Positions 22,517-33,333 of a DNA stretch of 64,000 nucleotides are shown piece after piece (positions within the stretch are counted from its first letter, which is position 1; every line of letters starts with the position of its first letter). The notes below the pieces were generated by a model. That model worked only from the letters and a program-made list of their open reading frames with translations, was not told the DNA's origin and did not search any database. The position numbers and the translations under genes were made by a program. This stretch comes from Zoogloea sp. (GTDB lineage: Bacteria; Pseudomonadota; Gammaproteobacteria; Burkholderiales; Rhodocyclaceae), in assembly GCF_028689785.1 (NCBI RefSeq), contig NZ_JAQVCN010000021.1:1-64000 (forward strand). The letters run 5' to 3'.

Positions 22517-23940
22517 TCAGGGGCTGGCGGGGCTGAGGGCTCCTCCGCCCAGCACCTTGTAGAGGGTGACGCTGTTGCTGGCGGCGGCGAGCTTGAGGCT
22601 GACCAGGTTCTGCCGGGCGGCGTACAGGCTGCGCTGGGCGTCCAGGGTGCTCAGGTAGCTGTCCACACCCTTCAGATAGCGGGCCTCGGACAGCCGGTAG
22701 CTGGCCGCGGTGGCGTCCACCAGCTTCTGCTGGGCGTCGAGGCGGGTGTCCACGGTGGCGCGCTGGGCCAGGGCGTCGGCCACCTCGCGGAAGGCGCTCT
22801 GCACGGTCTGTTCGTAGCGGGCCAGGGCGATGTTCCGGTCGGCTTCGGCCACCTGCAGGTTGGCCCGGTTGGCGCCCCCGTCGAAGATAGGCAGGCTGAC
22901 CTGGGGGATGAAGGTCCAGGCGCCCGATCCGGCGGCAAACAGCCCGCCCAGGCTGGTGCTGGCGCTGCCGGCGGTGGCGGTCAGGCTGATGCGCGGAAAG
23001 AAGGCGGCCCGGGCGGCACCGATGCTGGCGTTGGCGGCACGCAGCGCGCGCTCGGCGGCGAGCACGTCGGGGCGCTCCTGGAGCACCGTGGAGGGCAGGC
23101 CGGCGGGCAGGGGGCGCAGGGCCGTCACGCTGTCGAGGCCGGCGGGCGGCAGCAGGCTGTCGGGCAGCGGGGCGCCGGCCAGCAGCACCAGGGCGTTGCG
23201 GTCCACGGCCACTTGGGCGGTGTAGGTGGCCACATCCCGGCGGGCGGTCTCCACACTGGTCTCGATCTGGCGCAGCTCCAGCTCGCTGCCCACCCCCAGC
23301 TCGACGCGCTTGCGGGTCAGCGTCAGGCTGCTCTGCTGGCTGGTCAGGGTGTCCCGGGATATGGCCAGCAGGGCGCTGTCGGCCGACAGGGTGAGGTAGG
23401 CTGCGGCCACCTCGGCCACCAGGCTGATGCGCGTGCTGCGCAGGGTGTCCTCGCTGGCCAGGTAGCTCTCCAGGGCTTGGTCGCGCAGGCTCTGCAGGCG
23501 GCCGAAGAGGTCGATTTCCCAGCCGCTTACGCCCAGATCCACGCTGTGGCTGCGGCTTGTGACGGCCTGTCCGCTGCCCGACAGCTCGGCCGGAGTGCGC
23601 TTGGCGGTGGTACCGGCGCTGGCGTTGATGGCGGGAAACAGCCCGGCGCGCTGGACGCGGTACTGGGCGCGGGCCTTGTCGATGGCCAGGGCGGTCTGGC
23701 GCAGGTCGCGGTTGTTGGCCAGGGCCAGGTCGATGAGCTGGCGCAGGCGTTCATCCACGAAGAACGCGCGCCAGCCCAGGGTGGCTACGTTTAGGTGGCG
23801 TCGGTGCTGGGGGCATCGGCCCAGCGGGCCTCCACCGGGGCGGTGGGGCGGGTGTAGTCGGGGGCAAGGGTGGCGCAGCCGCCCAGGCTGCCCAGCAGGC
23901 CGGCCAGCAGCAGGCTGCGGCTGAAGGTTGGCAGGGTCAT
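22517..23940 (-). pseudogene. RND outer-membrane factor (OprM/NodT type), frameshifted
   Basis: The lipoprotein start MTLPTFSRSLLLAG with lipobox LGGC begins at 23940 and reads to WADAPSTDAT, where TAA (23791-23793) and a following TAG stop it. The rest continues in another frame as NVATLGWRAFFVDERLRQL and runs to 22517 as a normal OEP-family channel (two repeated coiled-coil/beta-barrel units, ending KVLGGGALSP). Removing two bases, or adding one, near 23785-23795 restores one reading frame of about 474 residues. The 3' part alone opens with GTG 23758 but has no signal peptide. Either it is a real inactivation or a base error. It is the third gene of the adaptor-pump-channel operon. Confidence 0.85.
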
Positions 23941-23942
23941 TA

Positions 23943-26900
23943 TCAGGCTCCTTGGGGGGCGGGTGCCGGGGTGGGGCGGGAGAACAGCCGGCGCACCGCC
24001 ACGAAGGCCAGGGGAATGAAGAACAGGCCGAGCACGGTGGCGGTGATCATGCCGCCGAGCACGCCGGTGCCGATGGCGACACGACTCGCCGAGCCGGCGC
24101 CGGTACTGATGGCCAGGGGCAGCACGCCCAGGGCGAAGGCCAGGGAAGTCATCAGGATGGGGCGCAGGCGCAGGCGCACGGCCTGCAGGGTGGCGTCGAT
24201 GAGGCCGGCGCCTTCTTCCTGCAATTGCTTGGCGAACTCCACGATCAGGATGGCATTCTTGGCCGACAGGCCCACGGTGGTCAGCAGGCCGACCTGGAAA
24301 TACACGTCGTTGGAGAGGCCGCGCAGGCTGGTGGCGAGCACCGCGCCGAGCACGCCCAGGGGCACCACCAGCATCACCGAGAAGGGGATGGACCAGCTCT
24401 CGTACAGCGCCGCCAGGCACAGGAACACCACCAGCACCGAGATGGCGTAGAGCAGCGGCGCCTGGGCGCCGGACAGGCGCTCCTGGAAGGACTGGCCGGT
24501 CCATTCAAAGCCGATGCCTTCGGGCAGCTGCTTGATGATGGCCTCGATGGCGTTCATGGCGGTGCCGGAGCTGACGCCGGCCGCCGGCTCGCCGACGATC
24601 TCGAAGGCGGACATGCCGTTGTAGCGTTCCAGCTGGGGCGAGCCCATGGTCCACCGGGTGGACGAGAAAGCCGAGAAGGGCACCATGCCGCCATCGCCAT
24701 TGCGCACGTACCAGCTTGCCAGGTCTTCACCCATGGCCCGGGCCGGGGCGTCGCCCTGCAGATAGACCCGCTTGACCCGGCCCTTGTCGATGAAGTCATT
24801 GACGTAGGTGCCGCCGCTGGCGGTGGACAGGGTGTCGTTGATGTTCGACAGGGAGAGGCCGAAGGCGCCGGCCTTGCGGTCGTCGATGGCGATGTGGAAG
24901 CGCGGCGTGTCGTCGAGGCCGTTCTTGCGCACCTTGGTCAGGGCCGGGTCCTTGGCGGCGAGGGCCAGGAACTGGTCGCGGGCCGCGACCAGCTTGTCGT
25001 GGCCGATGCCGCCCAGATCCTGCAGCTCCAGGTCGAAGCCGCTGCTGCTGCCCAGGCCGCGGATGGCTGGGGGCTGCATCACGAAGATCTGGGCATCACG
25101 CACCGCCGAGAGGTCGCGGGTGGCCCGGCGGGCAAAGGCTGCGGCCGAGCTGGCGGCGTCTTCGCGCTCGCTCCAGTCCTTCAGCTTGATGAAGGCGCGG
25201 CCCGAGTTCTGGGCGCTGCCGCCGTTGCCCATGCCGTTGATGGTGACCAGGCCGGCCACCTCGGGTTGCTGCAGCATGTATTGTTCGAGGGCGTTAACCG
25301 CGGCGGTGGTGCGTTCCTTGGTGGCGCCAGCCGGCAGGTTGACCATGGCCATCACGAAGCCCTGGTCTTCCTCGGGCAGGAAGGAGGTGGGCAGGCGCAG
25401 GAACAGCACCGACAACAGCCCCACCAGCAGCACATACACCAGGCCGGCACGCCCGCCCCGGCGCAGCAGGCCGGCCACGCCGCCCTGATAGCGCAGGCTT
25501 TGGCGGTCGAAGCTGCGGTTGAACCAGGCAAAGAAACCGCGCTGATGGACATGCCCCGGCTTGAGCAGGGTGGCGCACAGGGCCGGGGTGAGGGTCAGGG
25601 CCACCAGCACCGACAGCAGCATGGCGGCCACGATGGTGATGGAGAACTGGCGGTAGATGACGCCGGTGGAGCCGCCGAAGAAGGCCATTGGCACGAACAC
25701 CGCCGACAGCACCAGGGCGATGCCCACCAGGGCACCGGTGATTTCGCCCATGGACTTGCGGGTGGCCTCCCGGGGTGACAGGCCCTCCTCGCTCATGATG
25801 CGCTCCACGTTCTCCACCACCACGATGGCGTCGTCCACCAGCAGGCCGATGGCCAGCACCATGCCGAACAGGGTCAGGGTGTTGATGGAGTAGCCGAAGG
25901 CTGCCAGCACGCCAAAGGTGCCCAGCAGCACCACCGGCACGGCGATGGCCGGGATGAGGGTGGCGCGGAGGTTCTGCAGGAAGAGGTACATGATCAGCAC
26001 CACCAGCACGATGGCCTCGATCAGGGTCTTCACCACCTCTTCGATGGAGATGCGCACGAAGGGCGTGGTGTCGTAGGCCACCACCGGCTTGAGCTGCATC
26101 TCGGCGGGGAAGAAGCGCGACAGCTCGTCGAGCCGCGCCTGCACCCGCTCGGCGGTCTGCAGGGCGTTGGCGCCAGCCGCCAGCTTGATGCCCAGGGCCG
26201 CCGAGGGTTTGCCGTTGTACTGCACGCTGACGTCGTAGTTCTCGCCGCCCAGCTCGATGCGGGCCACGTCGCGCAGCTGCACGGTGGCACCATCGGCGCT
26301 GCTTTTCAGAACGATGGCGCCGAACTGGGCCGGGGTCTGCAGCTTGCTGCGGGCGGTGATGGTGGCGTTGATCTGCTGGCCCCCGCGGGACGGCAGGCCG
26401 CCAATCTGCCCGGCCGTGACCTCGGTGTTCTGGGCCTGGATGGCGGCCTTCACGTCGGCGGGCATCAACGCGTATTGCTGCAGCCTGGCCGGGTCCAGCC
26501 AGATGCGCATGGCGTAGCCGCTGCCCAGGGCCTGCACGTCGCCCACGCCCTCGACGCGGCTCACCGGGTCGAGCAGGCTGGTGGCGATGTAGTCGCCGAT
26601 GTCGATGGCGGTGGTGTCCGGGTTGTCCGACACCAGGGACACGATCATCAGAAAGTCGGTGCCGGTCTTGGCCACCGACACGCCCAGGTTCTGCACGATC
26701 TCGGGCAGGCGCGATTCGGCCTGCTTGAGCTTGTTCTGCACCTGCACCTGGGCCACGTCGGGGTCGGTGCCGGCCTCGAAGGTCAGGGTGATCTGGGCGC
26801 TGCCCGCCGAGCTGCTGCTGGAGGACATGTAGCTCAGGTGGTCGAGGCCCTTCATCTGTTGCTCGATGATCTGCACCACCGAGTTCTCGATGGTCTCGGC

Positions 26901-27059
26901 GGAGGCCCCGGTGTAGTTGGCCGAGATGGTGATCTTGGGCGGAGCGATGTTGGGGTACTGCTCCAGGGACAGGCGGCCGATGGAGAGGGCACCGGCAAGC
27001 ATCACCACGATGGCGATGACCCAGGCGAAGATGGGGCGGTCGATGAAGAAGCGGGCCAT
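23943..27059 (-). CDS. RND multidrug efflux inner-membrane pump (AcrB/MexB type)
   Basis: A 1038-residue HAE1-family pump. The N-terminus [17 protein letters not shown], the proton-relay helix [14 protein letters not shown] (two Asp) and the partner Lys in [18 protein letters not shown] are all present. Twelve membrane helices and two large periplasmic loops are evident. The length is standard. It lies 2 bases after the adaptor and 2 bases before the channel gene, so the three are one transcript. Substrates cannot be told; hydrophobic drugs or solvents are usual. Confidence 0.95.
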   Translation of the reverse strand: MARFFIDRPIFAWVIAIVVMLAGALSIGRLSLEQYPNIAPPKITISANYTGASAETIENSVVQIIEQQMKGLDHLSYMSSSSSSAGSAQITLTFEAGTDPDVAQVQVQNKLKQAESRLPEIVQNLGVSVAKTGTDFLMIVSLVSDNPDTTAIDIGDYIATSLLDPVSRVEGVGDVQALGSGYAMRIWLDPARLQQYALMPADVKAAIQAQNTEVTAGQIGGLPSRGGQQINATITARSKLQTPAQFGAIVLKSSADGATVQLRDVARIELGGENYDVSVQYNGKPSAALGIKLAAGANALQTAERVQARLDELSRFFPAEMQLKPVVAYDTTPFVRISIEEVVKTLIEAIVLVVLIMYLFLQNLRATLIPAIAVPVVLLGTFGVLAAFGYSINTLTLFGMVLAIGLLVDDAIVVVENVERIMSEEGLSPREATRKSMGEITGALVGIALVLSAVFVPMAFFGGSTGVIYRQFSITIVAAMLLSVLVALTLTPALCATLLKPGHVHQRGFFAWFNRSFDRQSLRYQGGVAGLLRRGGRAGLVYVLLVGLLSVLFLRLPTSFLPEEDQGFVMAMVNLPAGATKERTTAAVNALEQYMLQQPEVAGLVTINGMGNGGSAQNSGRAFIKLKDWSEREDAASSAAAFARRATRDLSAVRDAQIFVMQPPAIRGLGSSSGFDLELQDLGGIGHDKLVAARDQFLALAAKDPALTKVRKNGLDDTPRFHIAIDDRKAGAFGLSLSNINDTLSTASGGTYVNDFIDKGRVKRVYLQGDAPARAMGEDLASWYVRNGDGGMVPFSAFSSTRWTMGSPQLERYNGMSAFEIVGEPAAGVSSGTAMNAIEAIIKQLPEGIGFEWTGQSFQERLSGAQAPLLYAISVLVVFLCLAALYESWSIPFSVMLVVPLGVLGAVLATSLRGLSNDVYFQVGLLTTVGLSAKNAILIVEFAKQLQEEGAGLIDATLQAVRLRLRPILMTSLAFALGVLPLAISTGAGSASRVAIGTGVLGGMITATVLGLFFIPLAFVAVRRLFSRPTPAPAPQGA

Positions 27060-27061
27060 GA

Positions 27062-28264
27062 TCAGACCCCCGGCGTCGGCGTGGCGGCTGCCGCAGGGCG
27101 GGCCGCCACCTTGTTGTCCACCACCACGGGTTTGACCACCGCCTTGGGGCGAACCTTCTGGCTGCCTTCGACGATGACCCGCTCACCGGCGGCCAGGCCA
27201 GTCTCCACCAGCCAGCTGTCGCCGATGGGGCGGCTTACCTGCAGCACCCGCTGCTCCACGCTGTTGTCGGCGCCCACCACCAGGGCCGTGGCCTCGCCCT
27301 TGACGTTGCGCGATACGCCGCGCTGGGGCACCAGCACAGCCTGCTCGGCAACGCCCTCCTGCAGGGCAGCGCGCACGTACATGCCGGGCAGCAGCTCGCC
27401 CCTGGGGTTGGGGAAGACGGCGCGCAGGGCCACCGTGCCGGTGCCGGCGTTCACCGTGATGTCGGTGAATTGCAGGCGGCCCTCGTGGCCGTAGCGGCTG
27501 CCGTCCTCAAGGATCAGCGCCACGGCGGCCTGGTTGCGCCCGGCCTGGCGGAGCTGGCCGGCCTCGAAGGCGCGGCGCAGGCGCAGGGCGTCGGTGCTGG
27601 ACTGGGTCAGGTCCACGTAGATCGGGTCCACCTGCTGCACCGTGGCCAGGGCGGTGGCCTGGCCGGCGGTGACCAGGGCGCCGGGCGTGACGGCCGACTT
27701 GCCGATACGCCCGGCCACCGGCGCGGTGACGCGGGTGTAGGCCAGGTTGATGGCGGCGCTGTCGAGGGCGGCGCGGGCGGCGTCTACCTCGGCCTCGGCC
27801 TGGCGCAGGGCGGCCAGGGCATCGTCGTTGTCCTGCTGGGCAACGGCCTTGATCTCGGCCAGCTCCTTGTAGCGGGCAGCCTTGGGGCGCAGGCTGTCCA
27901 CGTTGGCGCGGGCCTTGGCCAGGGCGGCGCGGGCGCTGTCCACGGCAGCCTGGTAGGGGGCCGGATCGATGCGGTAGAGCAGCTGGCCGGCCTTTACGTC
28001 GGCACCTTCGGTGAACAGCCGCTCGCGGAGGATGCCGCCCACCTGGGGGCGGACTTCGGCCACTACCGTGGACACAGTGCGGCCGGGCAGCTCGGCGCTC
28101 AGGGTGACGGGGCGGGCTTCAAGGGTGACCACGCCGACCTCGGTGGGGCCGCCGCCGGGGGCGGGTGGGGCGGCCGACGAGCTGCAGCCGGCGATGAAGG
28201 CCGCCATGAGGGCTCCAAGGGTGCTCGTGAGGGCAAACGGTCGGGGGAGGGTGCGGGGAGGCAT
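27062..28264 (-). CDS. RND periplasmic adaptor lipoprotein (AcrA/MexA type)
   Basis: A 400-residue membrane-fusion protein with lipobox FIAGC (Cys at about residue 26), biotinyl-lipoyl half-motifs ([18 protein letters not shown] and [15 protein letters not shown]) around a coiled-coil hairpin, then beta-barrel and membrane-proximal domains ([11 protein letters not shown]). It links pump and channel. First gene of the operon; the divergent baeS-like kinase starts 177 bases away on the other strand and probably controls it. Confidence 0.93.
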   Translation of the reverse strand: MPPRTLPRPFALTSTLGALMAAFIAGCSSSAAPPAPGGGPTEVGVVTLEARPVTLSAELPGRTVSTVVAEVRPQVGGILRERLFTEGADVKAGQLLYRIDPAPYQAAVDSARAALAKARANVDSLRPKAARYKELAEIKAVAQQDNDDALAALRQAEAEVDAARAALDSAAINLAYTRVTAPVAGRIGKSAVTPGALVTAGQATALATVQQVDPIYVDLTQSSTDALRLRRAFEAGQLRQAGRNQAAVALILEDGSRYGHEGRLQFTDITVNAGTGTVALRAVFPNPRGELLPGMYVRAALQEGVAEQAVLVPQRGVSRNVKGEATALVVGADNSVEQRVLQVSRPIGDSWLVETGLAAGERVIVEGSQKVRPKAVVKPVVVDNKVAARPAAAATPTPGV

Positions 28265-28441
28265 GACGTTTCCTTTCGGGGAAGTCCGGGCCGGCCTCGG
28301 GGCCGGTCTCTCATGCCGCCATTGTCAAAAGCAAATGTGCAGGGAAATTGGAGAGATTGTGGAGATGCCGCCCCGCCCGTTGCCCTTAGCCCGGGACGGA
28401 GGCTTAATGGCAGCCCCGGCCCTTCCGATCTCCTGTCCGCC

Positions 28442-29911
28442 ATGAAACTCGGCATCACCACCAAAGCCTTCCTCGCCGTCCTGCTGGTGGCGCTTGCCGT
28501 GCTGCTGGCCATGGGCGTGGCCGGGCGCTGGAGCTTCACCCGGGGTTTTGTGGGCTACGTGGACGAGCTGGCCGTGCAGCGGGTGGATGATGTGCTGCCC
28601 AAGTTCGTTCAGGCCTATGGTCGCGAGGGCAGCTGGGATTTCCTGCGCAACAATCGCCGGGTCTGGTTCCACCTCACCCGCCCCCGCATGGGTGACGACG
28701 AGCCCGGCAACTGGCGGGAGGACCGGGGCGGACGGGATGGGCCGCGGGACGGCCCGAAGGACGGACCGCGGGGTGGGCCCCGGGAAGGGCCGCTGGACTC
28801 TCCCCCGGAGTCCGACCTGACCGGGGCCGTTTTTCGCCTCGGCCTGGTGGATGCGGAGCAGCGCTTCGTGATGGGCAACCCCCGCGTGGCGGACGACCCG
28901 CGCGCGGTGAGGCGCGCGGTGAGGGTGGACGGGCGGACCGTGGGCTGGCTGGTGATGGGGCCTTTCCAGAGCGTCAGCAACACCGGCGCCCAGCGCTTCT
29001 ACGACGAACAGCTCTACGCCACCCTGCTGGTCGGAGGCATCGCCGCCCTGGTTGCGGTGGCCATGTCCCTGTGGATCGCCCGCACCCTGGTGGCGCCCAT
29101 CAAGGGGGTGGCGGCGGCCACCCACCGGCTGGCGGCGGGTGATTACGCCGAGCGGGTCATCCCCAGCTCCCGCGACGAGGTGGGTCAGCTGGCCCGGGAT
29201 TTCAACAGCCTGGCGCGGACCCTGGAGGCCAACGAGCGCATGCGCCGGGACTTCATGGCCGATGTGTCCCACGAACTGCGCACGCCCCTGGCGGTGTTGC
29301 GGGGCGAGCTGGAGGCCATGGAGGACGGGGTGCGCCGCCTCGACGCCGAGGCGCTGCAGTCCCTCAAGGCCGAGGTGATGACCCTGACCCGGCTGGTGAA
29401 TGATCTCAACGAGCTGGCCCTGGCCGACGTGGGGGCGCTGGTGTACCGCAAGCAGCCGGTGGCTGTGGCCGAGGTGCTGGAGCGCACCGTTGGCGCCTAC
29501 CGCGAGCGCCTGGCGGGGGCCGGGCTGGCGCTGGAGTTCGTACTGAGCCCCGGGCTCCGCATGGCCGCCGACGAGGCTCGGCTGGCCCAGCTCTTCCGCA
29601 ACCTGGTGGAGAACACCCTGCGCTACACCGACCCCGGCGGCAGCCTGAAGATCGTCACCCGGCGCGAGGGCGACACGCTATGCATCGACTTCCTCGACTC
29701 GGCCCCCGGTGTGCCCGACACCCTGCTGCCCAGGCTCTTCGAGCGCTTCTTCCGCGGCGATGCCTCGCGCAACCGGGCCACGGGGGGCTCGGGCCTGGGC
29801 CTGGCCATCTGTCGCAGCATCGTCGAGGCCCACGACGGCAGCATAGCCGCGCACCCCTCGCCCCTGGGCGGGGTGTGGGTGGCCCTGCGTTTCACGGCCC
29901 TGGAGGACTGA
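28442..29911 (+). CDS. baeS: BaeS-like envelope-stress sensor histidine kinase
   Basis: A 489-residue membrane kinase. Membrane helices lie at about 8-28 and 195-218, and the periplasmic sensor between them contains an unusual Gly-Pro/Arg/Asp repeat (DGPRDGPKDGPRGGPREGP). A HAMP domain (about 218-265) leads to the phospho-acceptor His in ADVSHELRTPL (about 276), and the ATPase domain has NLVENTLRY (N box) and GGSGLGLAI (G2). The start ATG 28442 gives the TM-first topology. The partner regulator follows after 3 bases, and the RND operon is divergent. The BaeS name is based on domain order and context. Confidence 0.88.
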   Translation: MKLGITTKAFLAVLLVALAVLLAMGVAGRWSFTRGFVGYVDELAVQRVDDVLPKFVQAYGREGSWDFLRNNRRVWFHLTRPRMGDDEPGNWREDRGGRDGPRDGPKDGPRGGPREGPLDSPPESDLTGAVFRLGLVDAEQRFVMGNPRVADDPRAVRRAVRVDGRTVGWLVMGPFQSVSNTGAQRFYDEQLYATLLVGGIAALVAVAMSLWIARTLVAPIKGVAAATHRLAAGDYAERVIPSSRDEVGQLARDFNSLARTLEANERMRRDFMADVSHELRTPLAVLRGELEAMEDGVRRLDAEALQSLKAEVMTLTRLVNDLNELALADVGALVYRKQPVAVAEVLERTVGAYRERLAGAGLALEFVLSPGLRMAADEARLAQLFRNLVENTLRYTDPGGSLKIVTRREGDTLCIDFLDSAPGVPDTLLPRLFERFFRGDASRNRATGGSGLGLAICRSIVEAHDGSIAAHPSPLGGVWVALRFTALED

Positions 29912-29914
29912 GCC

Positions 29915-30595
29915 ATGGATGCCGTTTCCGCCTTCATCCTCATCGTCGAGGACGAACCCAAGCTCGCCGCCCTGCTCGGCGACTACCTGAAGGCCGCCGG
30001 CCACGAGACCGCATGGATCGCCAACGGCCTGGAGGTGATCCCGGCCATCCGCGCCCGGGCGCCTGATCTGGTGCTGCTCGACCTGATGCTGCCGGGCCGC
30101 GACGGCCTGGACATCTGCCGGGAGCTGCGCAGCTTCAGCGAGCTGCCGGTGATCATGATGACCGCCCGCGTCGAGGAGATCGATCGCCTGCTGGGGCTGG
30201 AGCTGGGCGCCGACGATTACATCTGCAAGCCCTACAGCCCCCGGGAGGTGGTGGCTCGCTGCAAGGCGGTGCTGCGGCGCAACCGGCGCAGCCTGCCCCC
30301 TGAAGGGGCGCCCTTACAGATCGACGAAGCTGGCTGGCGCGCCAGCTTTCACGGCATCGAACTGGATCTCACTCCGGTCGAATTCCGCCTTTTGCGCACC
30401 CTGTCGGCGGCGCCGGGGCGGGTATTTTCGCGCGAGCAGCTCCTCGATGGGCTGTATGACGACCACCGGGTGGTCACCGACCGTACCGTGGACAGCCACA
30501 TCAAGAACCTGCGCCGCAAGCTTGAGCAGATTGCCCCCGAGGCGCCGCTGATCCGCTCGATCTACGGGGTGGGCTACCGCTTCGAAGGGGATTGA
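29915..30595 (+). CDS. baeR: BaeR-like OmpR-family response regulator
   Basis: A 226-residue regulator. The receiver (about 8-120) has IVEDEPKL, phospho-acceptor Asp in [13 protein letters not shown] (about 55) and the switch Lys in [10 protein letters not shown]. The winged-helix output domain (about 135-226) has [12 protein letters not shown] and [14 protein letters not shown]. Together with the upstream kinase it likely activates the divergent efflux operon. Confidence 0.92.
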   Translation: MDAVSAFILIVEDEPKLAALLGDYLKAAGHETAWIANGLEVIPAIRARAPDLVLLDLMLPGRDGLDICRELRSFSELPVIMMTARVEEIDRLLGLELGADDYICKPYSPREVVARCKAVLRRNRRSLPPEGAPLQIDEAGWRASFHGIELDLTPVEFRLLRTLSAAPGRVFSREQLLDGLYDDHRVVTDRTVDSHIKNLRRKLEQIAPEAPLIRSIYGVGYRFEGD

Positions 30596-30628
30596 GGCGG
30601 GAGTTCCGGGTGGGGTGTCACGGGGGTC

Positions 30629-31090
30629 TCAGCCATCGACCGGGCGCTTGCCCTGGCGGGCCCGGCAGGCGGGGTCGGAGCACACGCCATAGAGGGAAAG
30701 GGCGTGTTCCCGCAGCTCGAACCCCCGTCGTTCTGCCACCTGGTGCTGCAGTCGCTCGATCTCCGGGTCGCAGAACTCCTCGACGCGGCCGCAGAGCACG
30801 CATACGAGGTGGTCATGGTGCTGGCCCTCGTTCAGTTCATACACTGCCTTGCCCGATTCGAAGTGCAGGCGCGACAGCAGCCCTGCCTGCTCGAACTGGG
30901 TGAGGACGCGGTAGATGGTGGCCAGACCAATCTCTTCGCCGTCGGCCAGGAGGGCACGGTAAACATCCTCGGCGCTCAGATGGCGCTGGGCGGTCTCCTG
31001 AAAGAGCCGGAGAATGCGGATGCGCGGCCAGGTGGCCTTGAGACCGCTGGAGTGGATGTCACTGGCGTTGTCGGAGGCTGGTCGGGTCAT
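30629..31090 (-). CDS. fur: Ferric uptake regulator Fur
   Basis: A 153-residue iron-dependent repressor. The winged helix (about 15-85) has [11 protein letters not shown] and [18 protein letters not shown]. The metal-binding half carries [16 protein letters not shown] (His cluster plus CxxC) and a second Cys pair in GVCSDPAC. The N-terminus is longer than usual, with residues 1-14 lacking similarity. A near-perfect Fur palindrome lies 34 bases upstream of the start, so autoregulation is likely. It is downstream of, and may be co-transcribed with, the second Fur-family gene. Confidence 0.93.
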   Translation of the reverse strand: MTRPASDNASDIHSSGLKATWPRIRILRLFQETAQRHLSAEDVYRALLADGEEIGLATIYRVLTQFEQAGLLSRLHFESGKAVYELNEGQHHDHLVCVLCGRVEEFCDPEIERLQHQVAERRGFELREHALSLYGVCSDPACRARQGKRPVDG

Positions 31091-31123
31091 GGGGCCGTTC
31101 GATGGGTGGAATGAGTCTGTTTG

Positions 31124-31146
31124 TTAATGATAATACTTATCATTAA
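31124..31146. promoter_or_regulatory. Fur box upstream of fur
   Basis: TTAATGATAA at 31124-31133 is exactly mirrored by TTATCATTAA at 31137-31146 around TAC. The core TGATAAT-A-CTTATCA differs by one base from the 7-1-7 Fur consensus. It sits between the second Fur-family gene and fur. Confidence 0.85.
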
Positions 31147-31170
31147 TGAGCTCCAGCCCTGGCTGGGCTT

Positions 31171-31650
31171 TCAGGTCTCCTTCACTTCTTTCCTGCAACT
31201 ATGGCAGGCCACGATGATCTCGATGTGTTCGTTCGCGATGCTGAGCCCGTTTTCCGTGGCCAGTCTGGACAGGGGCTCCGCGATGGCGTCGTTGTTCAGT
31301 GGAATGCGTTTGCCGCAGCGTCGACACACCAGGCTGGCGAGCATCCCGGGGCCGTCGGGGGGGACGAGGCGGAAGCGGGTCCTGCGCTCCGGGTCCCAGC
31401 TACGTTCGAGGAGACCGGCCGACTCGAGATCGGCAAGCACCCTGTAAACGGCCCCGATGCCGATCCGGCTGCCGGTGCCGGAAATACGCCGGAATATCTC
31501 GTCGGCGCCGAGAAAGTCGCTGTCGAGCTCCTGCAGGGCCTGGATTACCGTCAGACGCGGAGCGGTGGCACGCAACCCCGCCTGGCGCAGGCGGCTGGCC
31601 GGGTCTGGAGGATGGAGATCCGGCAGTGCGGCTGTGCGGGTGGGCGTCAC
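31171..31650 (-). CDS. Second Fur-family metalloregulator
   Basis: A 159-residue Fur-superfamily protein distinct from the neighbouring Fur: LRATAPRLTVIQAL and IGIGAVYRVLADLESAGLL form the winged helix, and LVCRRCGKRIPL and ACHSCRKEV give two CxxC zinc pairs. The His-rich sensor loop (HHDH) of true Fur is absent, and a short Asn-rich stretch replaces it. It may be a divergent Fur, Zur or PerR; sequence does not settle the metal. The start overlaps the stop of the upstream outer-membrane gene by 4 bases. Confidence 0.82.
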   Translation of the reverse strand: MTPTRTAALPDLHPPDPASRLRQAGLRATAPRLTVIQALQELDSDFLGADEIFRRISGTGSRIGIGAVYRVLADLESAGLLERSWDPERRTRFRLVPPDGPGMLASLVCRRCGKRIPLNNDAIAEPLSRLATENGLSIANEHIEIIVACHSCRKEVKET

Positions 31651-33095
31651 GGTGCCGGTGCGCCGAGGAGGGAGAGCTGAGGGGGGCTTGAGGGCGTATG
31701 CCAGCCGCCGCCCAGAGCCCTGTAGAGATCGAGACTGGCCTGGAGTTGCGCCTTGAGCAGTTCCAGGGCGGTGTCCTGGGCAGCAAACTCGTTTCTCTGG
31801 GCATCCAGCAGGACAATGAGGTTGTCGGTGCCGGCCCGGTAGCGTGCCTCCGCGAGGCGGGTCGTGCGGCGGGCTGCCGCCAGTTCCTGCGCCTGGGCTG
31901 CTCGCTGCCTGTCGATGCCGTGAAGGGCCGCGAGGCTTCGCTCGACCTCTCCCACGGCGGCAATCACGGTGCTTTGATAGCTCGCCAGCAGTGCGGCTCG
32001 ACCGGCAATGGCGGCGTCCCGTCCGGCTGCGAGGCGACCACCGTTGAAGATCGGTGCGAGGAGCGTCCCAGCAATACCGTACAGCGGTGCGTCAAGGAGG
32101 CGGGAGGGATGCTCGAAAACCGAACTCAGGCTGGCCGTGAGCGAGAGCCGGGGCAGCAGCGCCGCACGGGCCGCCGCCACGTCGGCGTCAGCCGCGGCGA
32201 GGAGTGCTTCGGCCCTGGCGATATCGGGTCGTCGGGTGAGCAGACCGGCGGGCTGCCCGGCGCGTATCGGTGGGGCCATGAGCTGTGCGGGATCGACGAA
32301 TGCCAGGGACAAGGCCGCGGCTGGCCGCCCGGTGAGCACCGCCAGACGGGCCTGGGCGTCTGCACTGCCTTGCGCGAGGGCGGCCTCTTGCCGACGTTGG
32401 CTGGCAACCAGGGTTTGCTGCTGGGCGATCTCCAGCGGGCTTGCCGCACCCGCACGGCCGCGCTTTACCAGCAGGGACAGAATCTGCTCGGCCCGCGAGA
32501 GGTTGTCGGCGGCCAGGGACGCCCGGGCCCGCAAGGTCATGGCATCAAACCAGGCGGAGGCCGTCGATGCGGCCAGTGTCAGGGCGATGCTGTCCCGGTC
32601 AAAGGCGACGGCGCGGGCCCTGGCCGCCGCCGCATCCGACTCATTGCCGATGCGTCGCCACAGATCCAGCTCGTAGCTCGTCTGCAGCCCCAGGGTGTGG
32701 AGGCTGCTGCTTGCGTTGCCCCCGTCGCTCAGGGCGCCACGGCTCCTTGACATGTTGACGGTGGCGTCGAGGCTGGGTGCGAGGGCGGAGCGGGCTTGCC
32801 GGGTCAGGGCTTCAGCCTGCTGCAGGCGCGCCACCGCGGCTCCCATGTCGGGGTTGTCGCGAAGTGCCAGATCAACGACCCGGTTCAGTTCTGGCGTGCC
32901 GAACTGCGACCACCAGTCTGCCGTCGGCCATTCTGGCGTGGTGGATGGCCGGGCGTTGTGCCAGGCTACGGCTGACGGCACTGCCGCCATCTGGATTGAT
33001 GGCGGCGGTGCCGTGGCGCAGGCACTGCAGACGAGTCCGAGCATCGTCACAAGGACGCTGGTCGGCCGGAAGGAGGGGGTGCTTCGAGAGAACAT
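31647..33095 (-). CDS. NodT-family outer-membrane efflux lipoprotein
   Basis: A 482-residue OEP/TolC-like channel. ATG 33095 (MFSRSTPSFRP) is preferred because it puts a hydrophobic signal right before Cys26 (LVCSACATA); a start at 33161 would add 22 unhelpful residues. WWSQFGTPELNRVVDLAL and YELDLWRRIGNE are family marks, with two repeated halves. No adaptor or pump is next to it. The macAB-like pair at 47169-50320, which has no channel of its own, is a possible partner in siderophore export (as in PvdRT-OpmQ). It is coupled to the following Fur-family gene. Confidence 0.85.
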   Translation of the reverse strand: MFSRSTPSFRPTSVLVTMLGLVCSACATAPPPSIQMAAVPSAVAWHNARPSTTPEWPTADWWSQFGTPELNRVVDLALRDNPDMGAAVARLQQAEALTRQARSALAPSLDATVNMSRSRGALSDGGNASSSLHTLGLQTSYELDLWRRIGNESDAAAARARAVAFDRDSIALTLAASTASAWFDAMTLRARASLAADNLSRAEQILSLLVKRGRAGAASPLEIAQQQTLVASQRRQEAALAQGSADAQARLAVLTGRPAAALSLAFVDPAQLMAPPIRAGQPAGLLTRRPDIARAEALLAAADADVAAARAALLPRLSLTASLSSVFEHPSRLLDAPLYGIAGTLLAPIFNGGRLAAGRDAAIAGRAALLASYQSTVIAAVGEVERSLAALHGIDRQRAAQAQELAAARRTTRLAEARYRAGTDNLIVLLDAQRNEFAAQDTALELLKAQLQASLDLYRALGGGWHTPSSPPQLSLLGAPAP

Positions 33096-33333
33096 TGTGA
33101 GGGCTGAATGACGGTTCCAGGTTACCTGGGAGGGGCCGTTCAGGTGGTGCAGGAAGTGCACCTTCAGGCGAAGGATGGCGCTTTCGGCGATGTGTCGACA
33201 GCGCTGGATTCCGCTGTGATCCTGCGTTTTAGCCGGAATCGCAGTTGAGATTCACTCACAATCGACATGCCGGAGCTTGATCCCGGCGACAAGTGATGCC
33301 AGCCTTGAAGCCTGAGTCATTTGGAGAAGCCCC

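Noticed and set aside
33236..33265. GATT-AATC imperfect repeat upstream of bfr
   Set aside because: It does not fit Fur or another known operator well enough.
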